Positions 44,865-55,404 of a DNA stretch of 64,000 bases are shown piece after piece. This DNA is from Rhizomys pruinosus (Eukaryota; Chordata; Mammalia; Rodentia; Spalacidae), in NCBI GenBank assembly GCA_009823505.1, contig VZQC01010425.1:589900-653899 (forward strand). Direction: 5' to 3'. Below the pieces are notes generated by a model. That model saw only the letters and a list, made by a program, of their open reading frames with translations, had not been told where the DNA came from and did no database searches. Numbering within the stretch: position 1 is the stretch's first letter; the number at the start of each line of letters is the position of its first letter. The position numbers and the translations under genes were made by a program.

Positions 44865-47014
44865 TGTTCTAGTTTGTCTTCCATTGCTGTGACAAAACAT
44901 TCTGACCGACATCAATTTGGGGAGGAAAGGGTTTATTCAGCTTACATCTCTTGGGTCACACTTCTCACTCAGGGAGCCCAAGGCAAGAACTCAGGTCAGG
45001 AACCTGGAGGCAGGAGCTGAAGCACAGGCCATGGAGGAATGCTGTTCACTGGCTTTCTCCCCTGGCTCATGCCCAGCCCGCCTTCTTATACTGTACACAA
45101 CCACCTGCTCAGGGTGGCACCACTAATTGTGGGCTGCCCCCCCCACACTGGTCGACTATCAAGACAATATTCCACAGATGTGGCCACAGGCCAATCCAAT
45201 GGAGCCAATTCCCCAATTGAGGCTCCCTCAACCCAGGCGTGTCAAGTTGACACTAAAGTCATCCAGCACAATTGACCTCTTGTCAACTTGACACACAAAA
45301 CACGTCACTATTAAATCACCATCTTTCCAGTTCTTATCCCCAAAGTATGATGTTTACATTATCACAACCTAAGACAGTACAACCTTAAAAGCCCCACAGT
45401 CCTCAAAATGTCCAAACACTCAAAAGTTCACAGTCTATTAAAAGTCTCTTAACTGTGGGTTGCCATAAAATCCAAAACAGGTACTGTCTTATTTCAAAGG
45501 GAAGAATCAGGCACACTCAAACAAAACGTAAGTCCAGCAAATTAGCTCAAGGCTGGACACCTGGGACTCACTCATGATCTTCTGGGCTCCAAAGGGTCTC
45601 ACCAGCTGCCCCTCTCTGACTCTGCCATCTGTGGTACACACAGCTCAACTCACAGGTTCAGGCTGACTCCATTCCACACCTGCCTCTGCTCTTGGTGGTC
45701 ATCCCATGGCCCTGGCATCTCCAAAAAGCTGGAGTCGCCACTGAAACTGAGACAGCACCTTCACCAATGGTCTCTTCTGACCTCTCCTCGTGCAAAGCCT
45801 CAGCTTCTCTCCAGGACCCCTGCAATCCTGGGGTCTTCACTGCAACCGAGGTGCACTTCTACCAATGGTCTTTCCTAACCTCTCACAGGGCCAAGCTTCA
45901 GCTGCTCTCTGTGACCTCCTCAAATTGCAACACCAGAACCATATAGGATACTCTTACTACCATGTCCTGCTTCGGGCTTGGGATGGAGGCTCAGGCCCCT
46001 TCTGCATCACTGCTTCTGAGTGCTGTCCCTGAAGAAATTCTTCCGAGAAGATTTCACTACAGTGATGCTGGTCTCTTGTTATTTACAGTTGATTTTTCAG
46101 CCCCAGCTAACCAGCATCAATTGTCCCAGTAAAACAAATATCTCACTTCAGGTTCTGGTCTCTTGTTACTTACAGCTGATTTTTCAGCCCTAGCTGACCA
46201 GAACCCAAAGATTACACAGTCTTGATGATCTCTGTTCCCCTTTGAAATTAGAAACTTCACAAGCCAGGCTTCCATCTTCTAGAAATCCTTCAGCAAAACT
46301 GCTCCACGCTCAACAGCAACAAAACAATGTTTAGGCATTCAATGATCTTCCCAGCCCAAAGTTCCAAACGCCTCCACAATCCTTCCCCCAAACACCAAAG
46401 TCAGGTCTGTCACAGCAATACCCCACTCTTCTGGTACCAATTTCTGTTCTAGTTTTTCTTCCATTGCTGTGACAAAACATTCTGACCAACACCAACTTGG
46501 GGAGGAAAGGGTTTATTCATCTTACATCTCCTGGGTCACAGTTCTCACTCAGGGTGCCCAAGGCAAGAACTCAGGGCAGGAACCTGGAGGCAGGAGCTGA
46601 AGAAGCACAGGCCACGGAGGAATACTGTTCACTGGCTTGCTCCCCTGGCCCATACCCAGCCTGCCTTCTTATACCATGCACAACCACCTGCCCAGGGTGG
46701 CAGCATTCATTGTGGGCTGCCCCCCTACTAGACCATCAAGACAATACTGCACAGATGTGGCCACAGGCCAATCTCATGGAGCCAATTCCCCAATTGAGGC
46801 TGCCTCAACCTAGGTGTGTCAAGTTGACACTAAAGCCATCCAGAGCCGGACGTGGTGGCACACCCCTTTAATCCAAGCACTTCGGAGGCAGAGGCCGGCA
46901 GATCTTTGTGAGTTCAAGGCCAGCCTGGTCTACAGAGTGAGTTCCAGGACAGCTGGGGTTACAGAGAGACCCTGTCTCAAAAAAAAAGATAAAAAAAAAA
47001 ACCCATCCAGAACA
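44865..47014 (-). mobile_element. Complete MT-like MaLR, antisense, with a B1 in one LTR
   Basis: Inverted MaLR. LTRs at 44865-45270 and 46445-47014 (the latter holding a B1) flank a 1.17-kb internal part. The 5-bp target-site duplication GTTGG is at 44860-44864 and 47015-47019. The complement of 46430-46445 gives ttggtaccag, the MaLR primer-binding site, which sets the 5' end at the right. LTR sequence (acaaaacattctgacc..., gtcaagttgacac) fits the MT family. Confidence 0.9.
46844..47002 (+). mobile_element. B1 SINE in the MaLR LTR
   Basis: Near-consensus B1 starting gccggacgtggtggc and ending in an A-rich tail. Direct repeat ccatccag at 46836-46843 and 47003-47010. Confidence 0.92.
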
Positions 47015-47136
47015 GTTGGTTTACTCTATATTTTGTTTTTACATGGGCATTGATCATTGTAGTTGCTTATTGCTTTTACAAAATAGTCATGGACATCTGG
47101 GTCAGACAGACAGATGGCCACTGTCACACTCTCTGA

Positions 47137-47670
47137 GCTTGTGGAGGCAAAAACAGAAGGGAGAGATCTGGGAGAGCATTCTGGACTCAAACATATCATG
47201 AATGTATGCAGGCTACCAATGTGATTAGCATACTAGGCAGAGAAAGGGAGGCAGGGAATACTGTTTTCAACTAGAACGCTCTCAGAAGTTATAAGTCAGC
47301 TTGCTTGTCTCCAGACCACTTCTTTTAATATCCCCCATGAGCTGGGATGATGCTTGGTGGTGTGGAGATCTAAGATAGACCACTGAGAGGTGATGTCACA
47401 GGACATAGTAGCTATTTACCCCAATCCTATATAAGTTACCTGCCACATTGAATAAATGGGATTTTCATGGATTTTTACCATCTGATGTGTTTCCCTGGCT
47501 GTTACTGTCCATATGCTTGATTGTGGGGCTATTAAACTAAGAGCTGGCTCTTCAGCTCATTTGTCCACAAGGCCGTCAGTCCTGCAGCTGTGTGTTTGGG
47601 CACAGGGCCATCAGCCACACACACCTTCTTAACCTCGCCAACCACAGGGTCAACAGCCCCACACAGCAGC
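47137..47670 (+). mobile_element. Solo LTR (same family as 30030-30528)
   Basis: tgtggaggcaaaaacag starts it. TATA-like tatataagttacc is at about 47430, a poly(A) region ttgaataaatggg at about 47450, and the end is ggtcaacagccccacac. No internal retroviral sequence follows; a B2 adjoins. Confidence 0.7.
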
Positions 47671-47687
47671 GGTGGAATGAGTCTTTT

Positions 47688-47926
47688 TCTAATTTTATTT
47701 ATTTTTGTATGTGTATGAATGTACTGTCTGCATGAAGGTCTGTGCACCCATATTGTGCAATGCCGCAGAAGTCAGAAGAGGGTCTCAGATTCCCCTGGGA
47801 ACTGAAGTTCTCTTGGAATTGGAGTTACAGACAGTTCTTAGCTGCCATGTGGGCACTGGGGATCGAACCTGGGTCCTCTGCAAGACCAGTTGGTGCTATT
47901 AACTGCTAGGCTATCTCTCCAGCCCC
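47688..47926 (-). mobile_element. B2 SINE
   Basis: Antisense B2 with near-matching direct repeats tggaatga(g/t)tctttt at about 47673 and 47927. More substitutions than other copies. Confidence 0.88.
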
Positions 47927-48169
47927 TGGAATGATTCTTTTAATCATATCTAATATACTAAACAGAGTGTATTTTATTATTTTAATTTCTTTCTTATATT
48001 ATTAAGACTTACTTGAGAATTTTGAGATTTTCATGTTTGTGCATTTGTAGTTATTTTGTAAATGACTTCTGTTTCATTTTCCATTTTGTACAGAGAAAAA
48101 ATTGCTTTTCTAATGTTAACTTTTTTATTTTATTCACTAAAAGATTTATATAGTTTTTAAATGTAAAAC

Positions 48170-48285
48170 TTTATTTATTTTATTTTATGTCTATGAGTAT
48201 TTTGTGCCCAGGTCATACAATGCCCATGGAGGCCAGAGGGCAGTGTCAGACCCGCTGGAACTCCAGTTACAATACCACACATGAG
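48170..48285 (-). mobile_element. Old B2 SINE fragment
   Basis: tttgtgcccaggtcatacaatgcc and ctggaactccagttacaa recall B2 body blocks in antisense. The head is missing and the rest is diverged. Confidence 0.5.
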
Positions 48286-49473
48286 TGTCCTTCCACTAAG
48301 TGGGCTTTAGGTCCAATTGCTTAGCCATCGATTTCCCCCAAGATAAAAGTGCTACTATTACATGAATGTTGTATGCTGTAATGGTCATTGATTTGGATAT
48401 ATGGTTTTAAACTTGATATAAGATCATTGATTGATTTTCTACCTTAGCAGCTTACCCAGTGCTCTCCACATTTATGAGAGGTAGCCATCAGGGGAAGAGG
48501 CTTCCAGGTCACTTCCGACTGCATTACTCAAATTCTGGTCTCCAGAGTATGCTCTGTTTTCAGCAATAGGGTCTTACTTTCAGGTTCTAGGAGGCAATCA
48601 AGAGCTTTGGCAAAGGCCTGAGCAAACTTGCGAGCCTCTTGGACTACCCAGGCCAATGATTCAAAGTAAGGTTTCTCCTTTCTGGTCCAGCTTCTTGTTA
48701 AGTATCTTTCTTCTTTGCACATGGATAATCTAGAGATGGTGTATGTGTAATTTGTCAATAGATTATCAAATTAATATGATTCTCCTGAGCATTTTACCCA
48801 AGTTATACATTATTTATCTCTACTCTCTCCCTTTATATGTATAAGTATCCTTCCATATCTTCACAATGTCTTTCCATCCTCCCTTGTTACTGCCAGTCTG
48901 ATATTAGAATAGCAACTCCTGCTTGCTTCTTAGTGCCATTTCCTTGGAATATTTTTTTCATCCTTTCACCTTAAAATAGTGCCTTTCCTTGAAGGAGAGA
49001 TTGCTTCTTGCCAACAATCAGTGATGGATCTTGTTTCTTATTCCATTCCATTAATTTGTGTCTCTCTTCATTGGGGAGTTCAGTGTATTGATTTTTAAAC
49101 ATTACATAGAGATGTGTATTGCTTCCCATCATTTTGGTTTCTGTTTGCATTTTTGGTCTAGCTTAGTTTTTTCCATGGTTATACCTTAATTTAACTGCTT
49201 GAGTTCCTTTGCTGTTTGGATATATTCATTTCTTCCTTTCTTAAGCTCTTTGTATTGCTTCACATGTTCTGTGAAGTGCTGATTTTCTGGACATGAGTTC
49301 TTTCACGGTAATCATTTCAAGGAATATTTTTCTTTCTCCTTCAATTACAGTAGACATGTTTGCTGGATGAAGTATTCTGGGTTGGCATCTACAACCATTT
49401 ATAAACTGGGTGCACTTTGCTTCAGGATCTTCTGGCTTTCACAGTTTGCTTTGAATAGTCAGTTGTAATTCTC

Positions 49474-49628
49474 TCTTTTTTTTTGGTCTTTTCGAGACAG
49501 GGTCTCCCTGTAGCCCCAGCTGTCCTGGAAGTCACTCTGTAGACCAGGCTGGCCTTGAACTCACAAAGATCTGCCTGCATCAGCCTGCCAAGTGCTAGGA
49601 TTAAAGGAGTGGACCACCACACCCGGCT
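49474..49628 (-). mobile_element. B1 SINE
   Basis: Near-consensus antisense B1 with direct repeat taattctc at 49466-49473 and 49629-49636. Confidence 0.9.
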
Positions 49629-49827
49629 TAATTCTCATTTTATATATGTCACTTTTTTTTTTTTATTTTGTAGCTTTCAATATTCCATTCTTGTTCTGAA
49701 CAGGTAGTTCTTTAACTATGATATAGCATAAGGAGTTTCTTTTCTGGTCCTGTCTACTTGGTGATCAATATGCTTCTTTCTTTTTTTATTTGTATGGGTT
49801 TCTTTTGTTAATTTGGCGAAATTTTCT

Positions 49828-49987
49828 TTTTTTTTTTTTTTTGGTCTTTTTCGAGACAGGGTCTCCCTGTAGCCCCAGCTGTCCTGGAACTCACTCTGTA
49901 GACCAGGCTGGCCTTGAACTCACAAAGATCCGCCTGCCTCTGCCTCCCAAGTGCTAGGATTAAAGGCGTGCGCCACCACGCCCGGCT
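49828..49987 (-). mobile_element. B1 SINE, very close to consensus
   Basis: Antisense B1 with perfect 13-bp direct repeat ggcgaaattttct at 49815-49827 and 49988-50000. CpGs are retained (gcgtgcgccaccacgcccgg), so it is one of the youngest B1s here. Confidence 0.93.
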
Positions 49988-50990
49988 GGCGAAATTTTCT
50001 ACAATGCTGTTAAAGTTCTGATCAGTACCATTATGCCTAGATTCTTCTCCTATGTTTGTGTTGTGCAGGTTTCATCTTTTTATGATGTCCCACATTCCCT
50101 GAAGATTCCATCCCTGTGTGCTTTTAAATTTTTCACAGTCCTTGCTTGAGCAGTCCAGTTCCTCAACTTATTGTCCTGTCTTGATTTTCTATTTTCTACA
50201 TCATTCATTCTGTTTCTGAGTCTTTCTCACATTGTTTCTAGATGGCTTATTGAGTGGTCCACTTTGTTCTTCATTTCAGCCTGAGTTTTCTTCAGTGTTT
50301 CCATCTTTTTTAATGCATTCAGAAGTAGAAGTTTATCTGTATCTTCTTTTAGTTCTTTGATTCATTTGTGTGTTCTTTAAATTTCTTGAATTATCTGATC
50401 ATTTTTATGAGAGTTCTTTCAAGTTCTGTGTTCTTTAGTATGTCATGGGCATCCTCATTGTAGGACTCTTCTACAAGATATTTTGGCATGTAGATTCCTT
50501 TTGTTGTTTTTTATTCTAGTATGAAACTCAAGTGTTTATTGAACTGAACACTGATTATTTTTCGTATTCTTGGCATGCTATGATTGTCTTCTTATTAGGT
50601 ATGAAAGGTTTCTTGGTGTAGGCTTAAGGTCTTCTCTTTTGATTTCTATTGGATAGAGCAGCTAGTTCTTGTCCAGTTAGTGAGGAGCTCCTCCACCGTC
50701 CTAAATCGAATAAAAATCAGTTAAGTTGGAACCCACAGGACTCCCATACCAAGTGGAGGCTGGCTGCAGGCACTCCCAGGTTAGCTGAAAATGTCTAGAT
50801 CTGGGTCCAATTGTGGAAGAGTTTAAGCCTGGAGCTACAGGAAAGGCTTCATGTGTTCTTCAGCCAGGGAGTTTATGATGGCTGATCAATTAGGGGATTT
50901 CACCACCATCCAGATGTTCAGGCACTCACAGGCAGGATGGAAGCCACAGGACCCTGAACCATGTAAAGGCAAGTTGGAGGCACTACAAAA

Positions 50991-51559
50991 TTTATTTTTT
51001 ATTATGCTTTAGAAAGAAACTGCTACTCGTGCTTAGCAATTCTGCTTAAACTTCAAAGACATGAACATTGGGACATGATCCACTATGTTTTAAGCAGAAA
51101 GAGTCAGATACAGACTACACAACCTTTGCAATCTGAGATTCTCAGAGCTCCAACAACAACAGTACCAGTACCCAAACATAAACATTCATTATTTAGATAT
51201 TTTACTTTGAAAAGAGCACAAGCAAACAATATTTTGTATCTCCTCTTTTTTCAGTGTTTGTGTTTTCTTCAAGCAATATACCAAGAGTGTTTGCATTTTG
51301 GAAGTTGAAGGACAGAAGTAAAAAGAAAGCTGTAAAGAGGAGGCCTGGTGGAACAGGCCCAAAGGAGAGCAAAAGACCGAAAACCATGACAATGATAGTT
51401 CTCAAGTATATTGAGTGATTTAGAACGATTCCCTAAAGCCAGTGGCAGCTGAACACCTCATCTTGTACAATGTTCTCAGTTTGGTAACTATATTGGTATT
51501 TCGCAATGCACAATTTTATTGAATTTTTGCATACCTAATATATAACATCTCAATCACTC
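50991..51559. other. Unassigned DNA
   Basis: No recognised repeat or gene. Short frames on both strands near 51075-51400 lack motifs. Confidence 0.35.
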
Positions 51560-53725
51560 TTTTTTAATAAAATGTTTTATTGCTATTTTGTGTATTTCAC
51601 ACATCATTTCTCAGTCCAATTTATGCACAGTCCCTTCTCCATATCCCCCACCCCACCCCATTACATGTTTGAGCAGAAATTAACTGTTTCACTCAGTTCT
51701 TTGACCCAGTCCTTTTGTCATTGTTGTTCACTTGTATGTGCATTGCTCTAAAATATGCATATATATTTATATATGCATATTATATATAATATATATACCA
51801 AAATTATGACCTCTGAAAATAATCTCTATGATAATTTCAAAATATATTTAGGAGTTCACATTGTTCCCATTAACTTTACATTACTCTAAAATAATAATAC
51901 ATACTCTCCACCCATATGCCATCATCACAAAGTCTGAAAATCAGTAGTAAGTAAACTCTAGAGCCAATTAAAGGATTTGTATTATAACAACACAATTGCC
52001 TTCATATAAAAAGAAATATACCATAAACTTTGATTAGCTTGCCTTTCAACTATGAATTTGGTGCTAGCATCAACAAAAGAGGGATGCCATTCTTCGTTTG
52101 TTTTTTGGGGGGGACTGTGTTACTTAAATTAGCATAAAGTCTTCAAGATTCATCCATTTACCTGTAAAATTTATGATGTCGTCTTTCTTTACCAGTGCAT
52201 AGAATTCCATTGTGTAGATGTAACACACTTTCTCTGTCCATTCTTTGGTGGAGGGACAATTGGGTTGCTTCTAGCTCTTTGCTACTGTTAATAAAGCTGC
52301 ACTTAACTTAGCTGTGCATGTATCTCTGTGAGAGGATGAGTTTTGTGGGTATATACTCAGGAGTGGTATGACTGGATCAGGTGGTATGCTCATTTTCAGT
52401 TTCTTAAGTGTACTCTACTGAGTCTTTCGAGTGGGTCATTTGTTTTCTTCCTCCTTTGTTTTTGAGTAGTTTATACACTCTGGATGTTAATGCTCTATCA
52501 GATGTATCACTGGTGAAGGTTTCTTCCCACTTTGTGGGTTTTCTCTTCACTTCTTTGATGTTTATTTCACTGTACAGAAGCTCTTGAGTTTAATAAAGTC
52601 CCATTTGTCAATTGTTGACCTTATTTTTGAGCAGCTGCTATCTGATTTAGAAAATCTTTTCCTGGGGCTGGAGAGATGGCCTAGCTGTTAAGAGCTCGAC
52701 TGCTCTTGAAGAGGACCCGGGTTCAATCCCCAGCACCCACATGGCAGCTAAGAACCGTCTGTAAGTCCAATTCTAGGAAAACTCCAGTTGCAGGCGAATC
52801 TGAATCTCTCTTCTGACCTCCAAGGCATTGCAAGACACAGGTGCACAAACCTATGTGCAGACAGTACACTCACACATAAATAAATAAACAAATTAATTAA
52901 TTAATTAATTAATTAAAAAATAAACAATAAAATCTTTTCCTATGCCTATGTCTTGTAGGTTACTACCAATATTTTCTTTTATCATTTTTCAGTTTTGGGT
53001 TTCACATTTAGGTCTTTGGTCTGTTTGGGGTTGATTTTATACATGGTGAGAAATAAGGGCTTAGTTTTATTCTTCTACAAGTGGTGATCCAATTATGCCA
53101 ACACCATTTGCTGAAGCTGCTGTCTTTCCTCCATTGAGTTTTCTTGGCCCTTTTGTCAGATATGAGATGGCTGAAATTGGATGTGCTCAGGTTTGTATCC
53201 TCAATTTTGTTCCATTGATCTATGGGTCTGTTTTAGTGCCAATACCAGGCTGTCTTTATGACTATAGCCCTGCAATATATTTTGAAGACTAGTATGGCAA
53301 ACCCCCCCCCCCGCATTACTCATTTTGCTAACGGTTGCTTAGGCTATTCAGGGTGTTGTTGTTGTTGTTTTTTTTTTCTCCATATGAACTTTAGGATTTT
53401 TTTTTCTACTTCTGTAAAGAAACTTGTGGGGATTCTAATTGGGATTGCATTGAATCTGTATATTATTTTCAGCAGAATGGTCATTTTTATTAATATATTG
53501 ATTCTTCCAATCCATGAGCACGGGAAGTTCTTCCATCTTCTTGTATCTTCCTCACTCTCCTTCTTGAGGGATTTTAAATTTTCATTGTAGAATCTTTTAG
53601 TGTGTTTGGTCAGGTTTATTCCTAGATAATTTAAATTTTGGAACCTGGTATGACTGGGAAAGTCTCCTTGTATTCCTTGTTCAATTGCTTGTTATTGGCA
53701 TAAAGAAAGGCAATTCAAATCATTT
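51560..53725 (-). mobile_element. L1 LINE, antisense, with an internal deletion and B2
   Basis: 3'UTR of the 25905-26530 type at 51560-52110, then reversed ORF2. Near 52410 about 200 bp of ORF2 present in other copies (compare 38330-38610) is missing. A B2 is at 52664-52928. The ORF2 5' part is cut off at about 53725, where the next L1 3'UTR begins. Confidence 0.8.
52664..52928 (+). mobile_element. B2 SINE, sense, with expanded AATT-type tail
   Basis: A and B boxes present, internal duplication present. The tail has grown into a taatt repeat (about 52888-52916). Direct repeat aaaatcttttcct at 52651-52663 and 52929-52941. Confidence 0.92.
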
Positions 53726-53729
53726 CTTC

Positions 53730-55371
53730 AGTCTCAGTTCATCTATTGAGCTCTAGTCAACTCATAGGGAGTCCCTTGCTTAAATAATCCAGTTCTTTAC
53801 TGAACCATAATCAGCTGCCAATCTTTCTTCAACCAAGATTGGGTGATGATACTCATTTCTGCAGTTCCATACTAGGATTTGTCTGGTTAAGTTTGTATTT
53901 GTCTTATTCATGCTGGTATTAATACTGAAGTTTCATATGAACAGGGTCCCATGATCTTGTAGAATACAATTTCTATATGAACTTGCACAAACTCTCTGGC
54001 TCTTACAAACTTTCTGCACTTTCTTCGACAATGTTTCCTGAGACCTGGGTGAGTGAAGCTGAATGTAGGTGACCTGTCCATGGACACACACTCTGTAGAT
54101 TCTTAATCTCCATGGTTTGATCATTCATGACCTTTTGAGTTCCTGGCCCCATGTGGCATGAAAGAGTTTCCTTAGTGAGAGCTCAGAGGTTAATGTGTGT
54201 CCTCCTAGCCCTTTACTCTGTTTTGAATGAGCCCTAGGCATAGAGATTGCATTTTTGATATATTGCTTAGGCTTGGGCAATTCACAGACAAGTTCTCTTT
54301 TTGTCCAGTTATGGAAATCTGTGATATTCTTCATTTTTCAATAGCAAAAGAAGCTTCTTTATTGAATGCTACCTGTGATATTTGTCTGCAAATATAAGGA
54401 TATCTATTTTACAGTTGGTGAGATTCTATCTTAGTCTAAGGATGTGACAACCTTAGGAATTACTCTAAGGTCTATGACCTCTCCAGCCATGTGTATCTGG
54501 CTATGTTTACAGTACATGGGAGTGGGCTTTAGGTCTAATTAGTTAGCCATTGATTATCCCCAAGATAAAACTGCCACTACTGCACCAATGTTGTGCCTTG
54601 TGCAAAACATCAATGTTGATATTGGTCTTAAAGTTGGTGTTGCACTATCCATTGTTCTTTTTTTCCCTGAGTAGTTTGCAATGTGCTCTCCAAAGCTGTG
54701 AGAGTGGCCTATCAGGGGTGATGGCTTGTAGGTCTCTTACAGCTCCATTGCTCCAATTCCGGACTCAGAAATATGACCTGAATTCAGCAATAGGCTGTTA
54801 CCTTCAGTTTCTGGGTGGCAGTCAAGAGCTGTGGCAACAGCCTGTGTAATTTTCATACTCTCTTGAACTACACTGGCCAAGTACTCAAAGGAGAGCTTCT
54901 CCTGTATAACACTGCTACTAATTATGTAGCATTCAGGTTTGCACATGGGCTCATGTAGAGATATTGTTTGTGTAATTTTCAATAAATTATTAGACTAGCA
55001 TGATTCCTTCAGCATTTCTAAACTAGCTGGAAATTATTTATCTCTCCTCTCTCCTCCTCATAGTCTAGACCCCTCTCCATGTTTTGTCCATTTAAAGCAA
55101 CCTAATTTTCCCCTTGATTTCATGATAATACTAGTCTCCTATGGTCCCACTTCTCTTGAGTTCCTACTTCACCTTTATCCAATCTTTTTTTTTTGTTCTG
55201 TAACCCTCCTTCTCCTCTCCCATTTACATACCGTGATTTTATCCATTTTTTCCTTGGTAACACCTGTATCCTACAAGTCTTCTAGCTCAGGTTGCCACTT
55301 TCCCTTTACTTTCCTGGTTCCTTTCATTTACCTGGTTCATTTACCTTCTATTAAGCTCCACAAATGAGGAA

Positions 55372-55404
<33 letters not shown>

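Larger units (their letters stand above)
48290..50990 (-). mobile_element. HAL1-like element: L1 5'UTR, ORF1, stub of ORF2, 3'UTR
   Basis: In sense (minus-strand) order: a GC-richer 5'UTR-like part (about 50640-50990), ORF1 with a coiled-coil-like region (about 50200-50600) and ORF1 C-terminal end (about 49320-49470), then about 0.4 kb of ORF2 endonuclease start (to about 48885, with the complement of gctattctaatatcagac). It then passes straight into the L1 3'UTR also seen at 15891 and 53730. The RT and most of ORF2 are absent. ORF1-only L1 derivatives are known as HAL1. Two B1s interrupt ORF1. Confidence 0.6.

Noticed and set aside
46497..46871. 124-codon plus-strand frame
   Set aside because: Lies within a MaLR LTR and its B1; the related LTR at 44917-45126 has a similar but broken frame. 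Low-complexity retroelement sequence.
53258..53590. 110-codon plus-strand frame
   Set aside because: Antisense to L1 ORF2; such frames recur on the opposite strand of L1 copies (compare 39173-39550).
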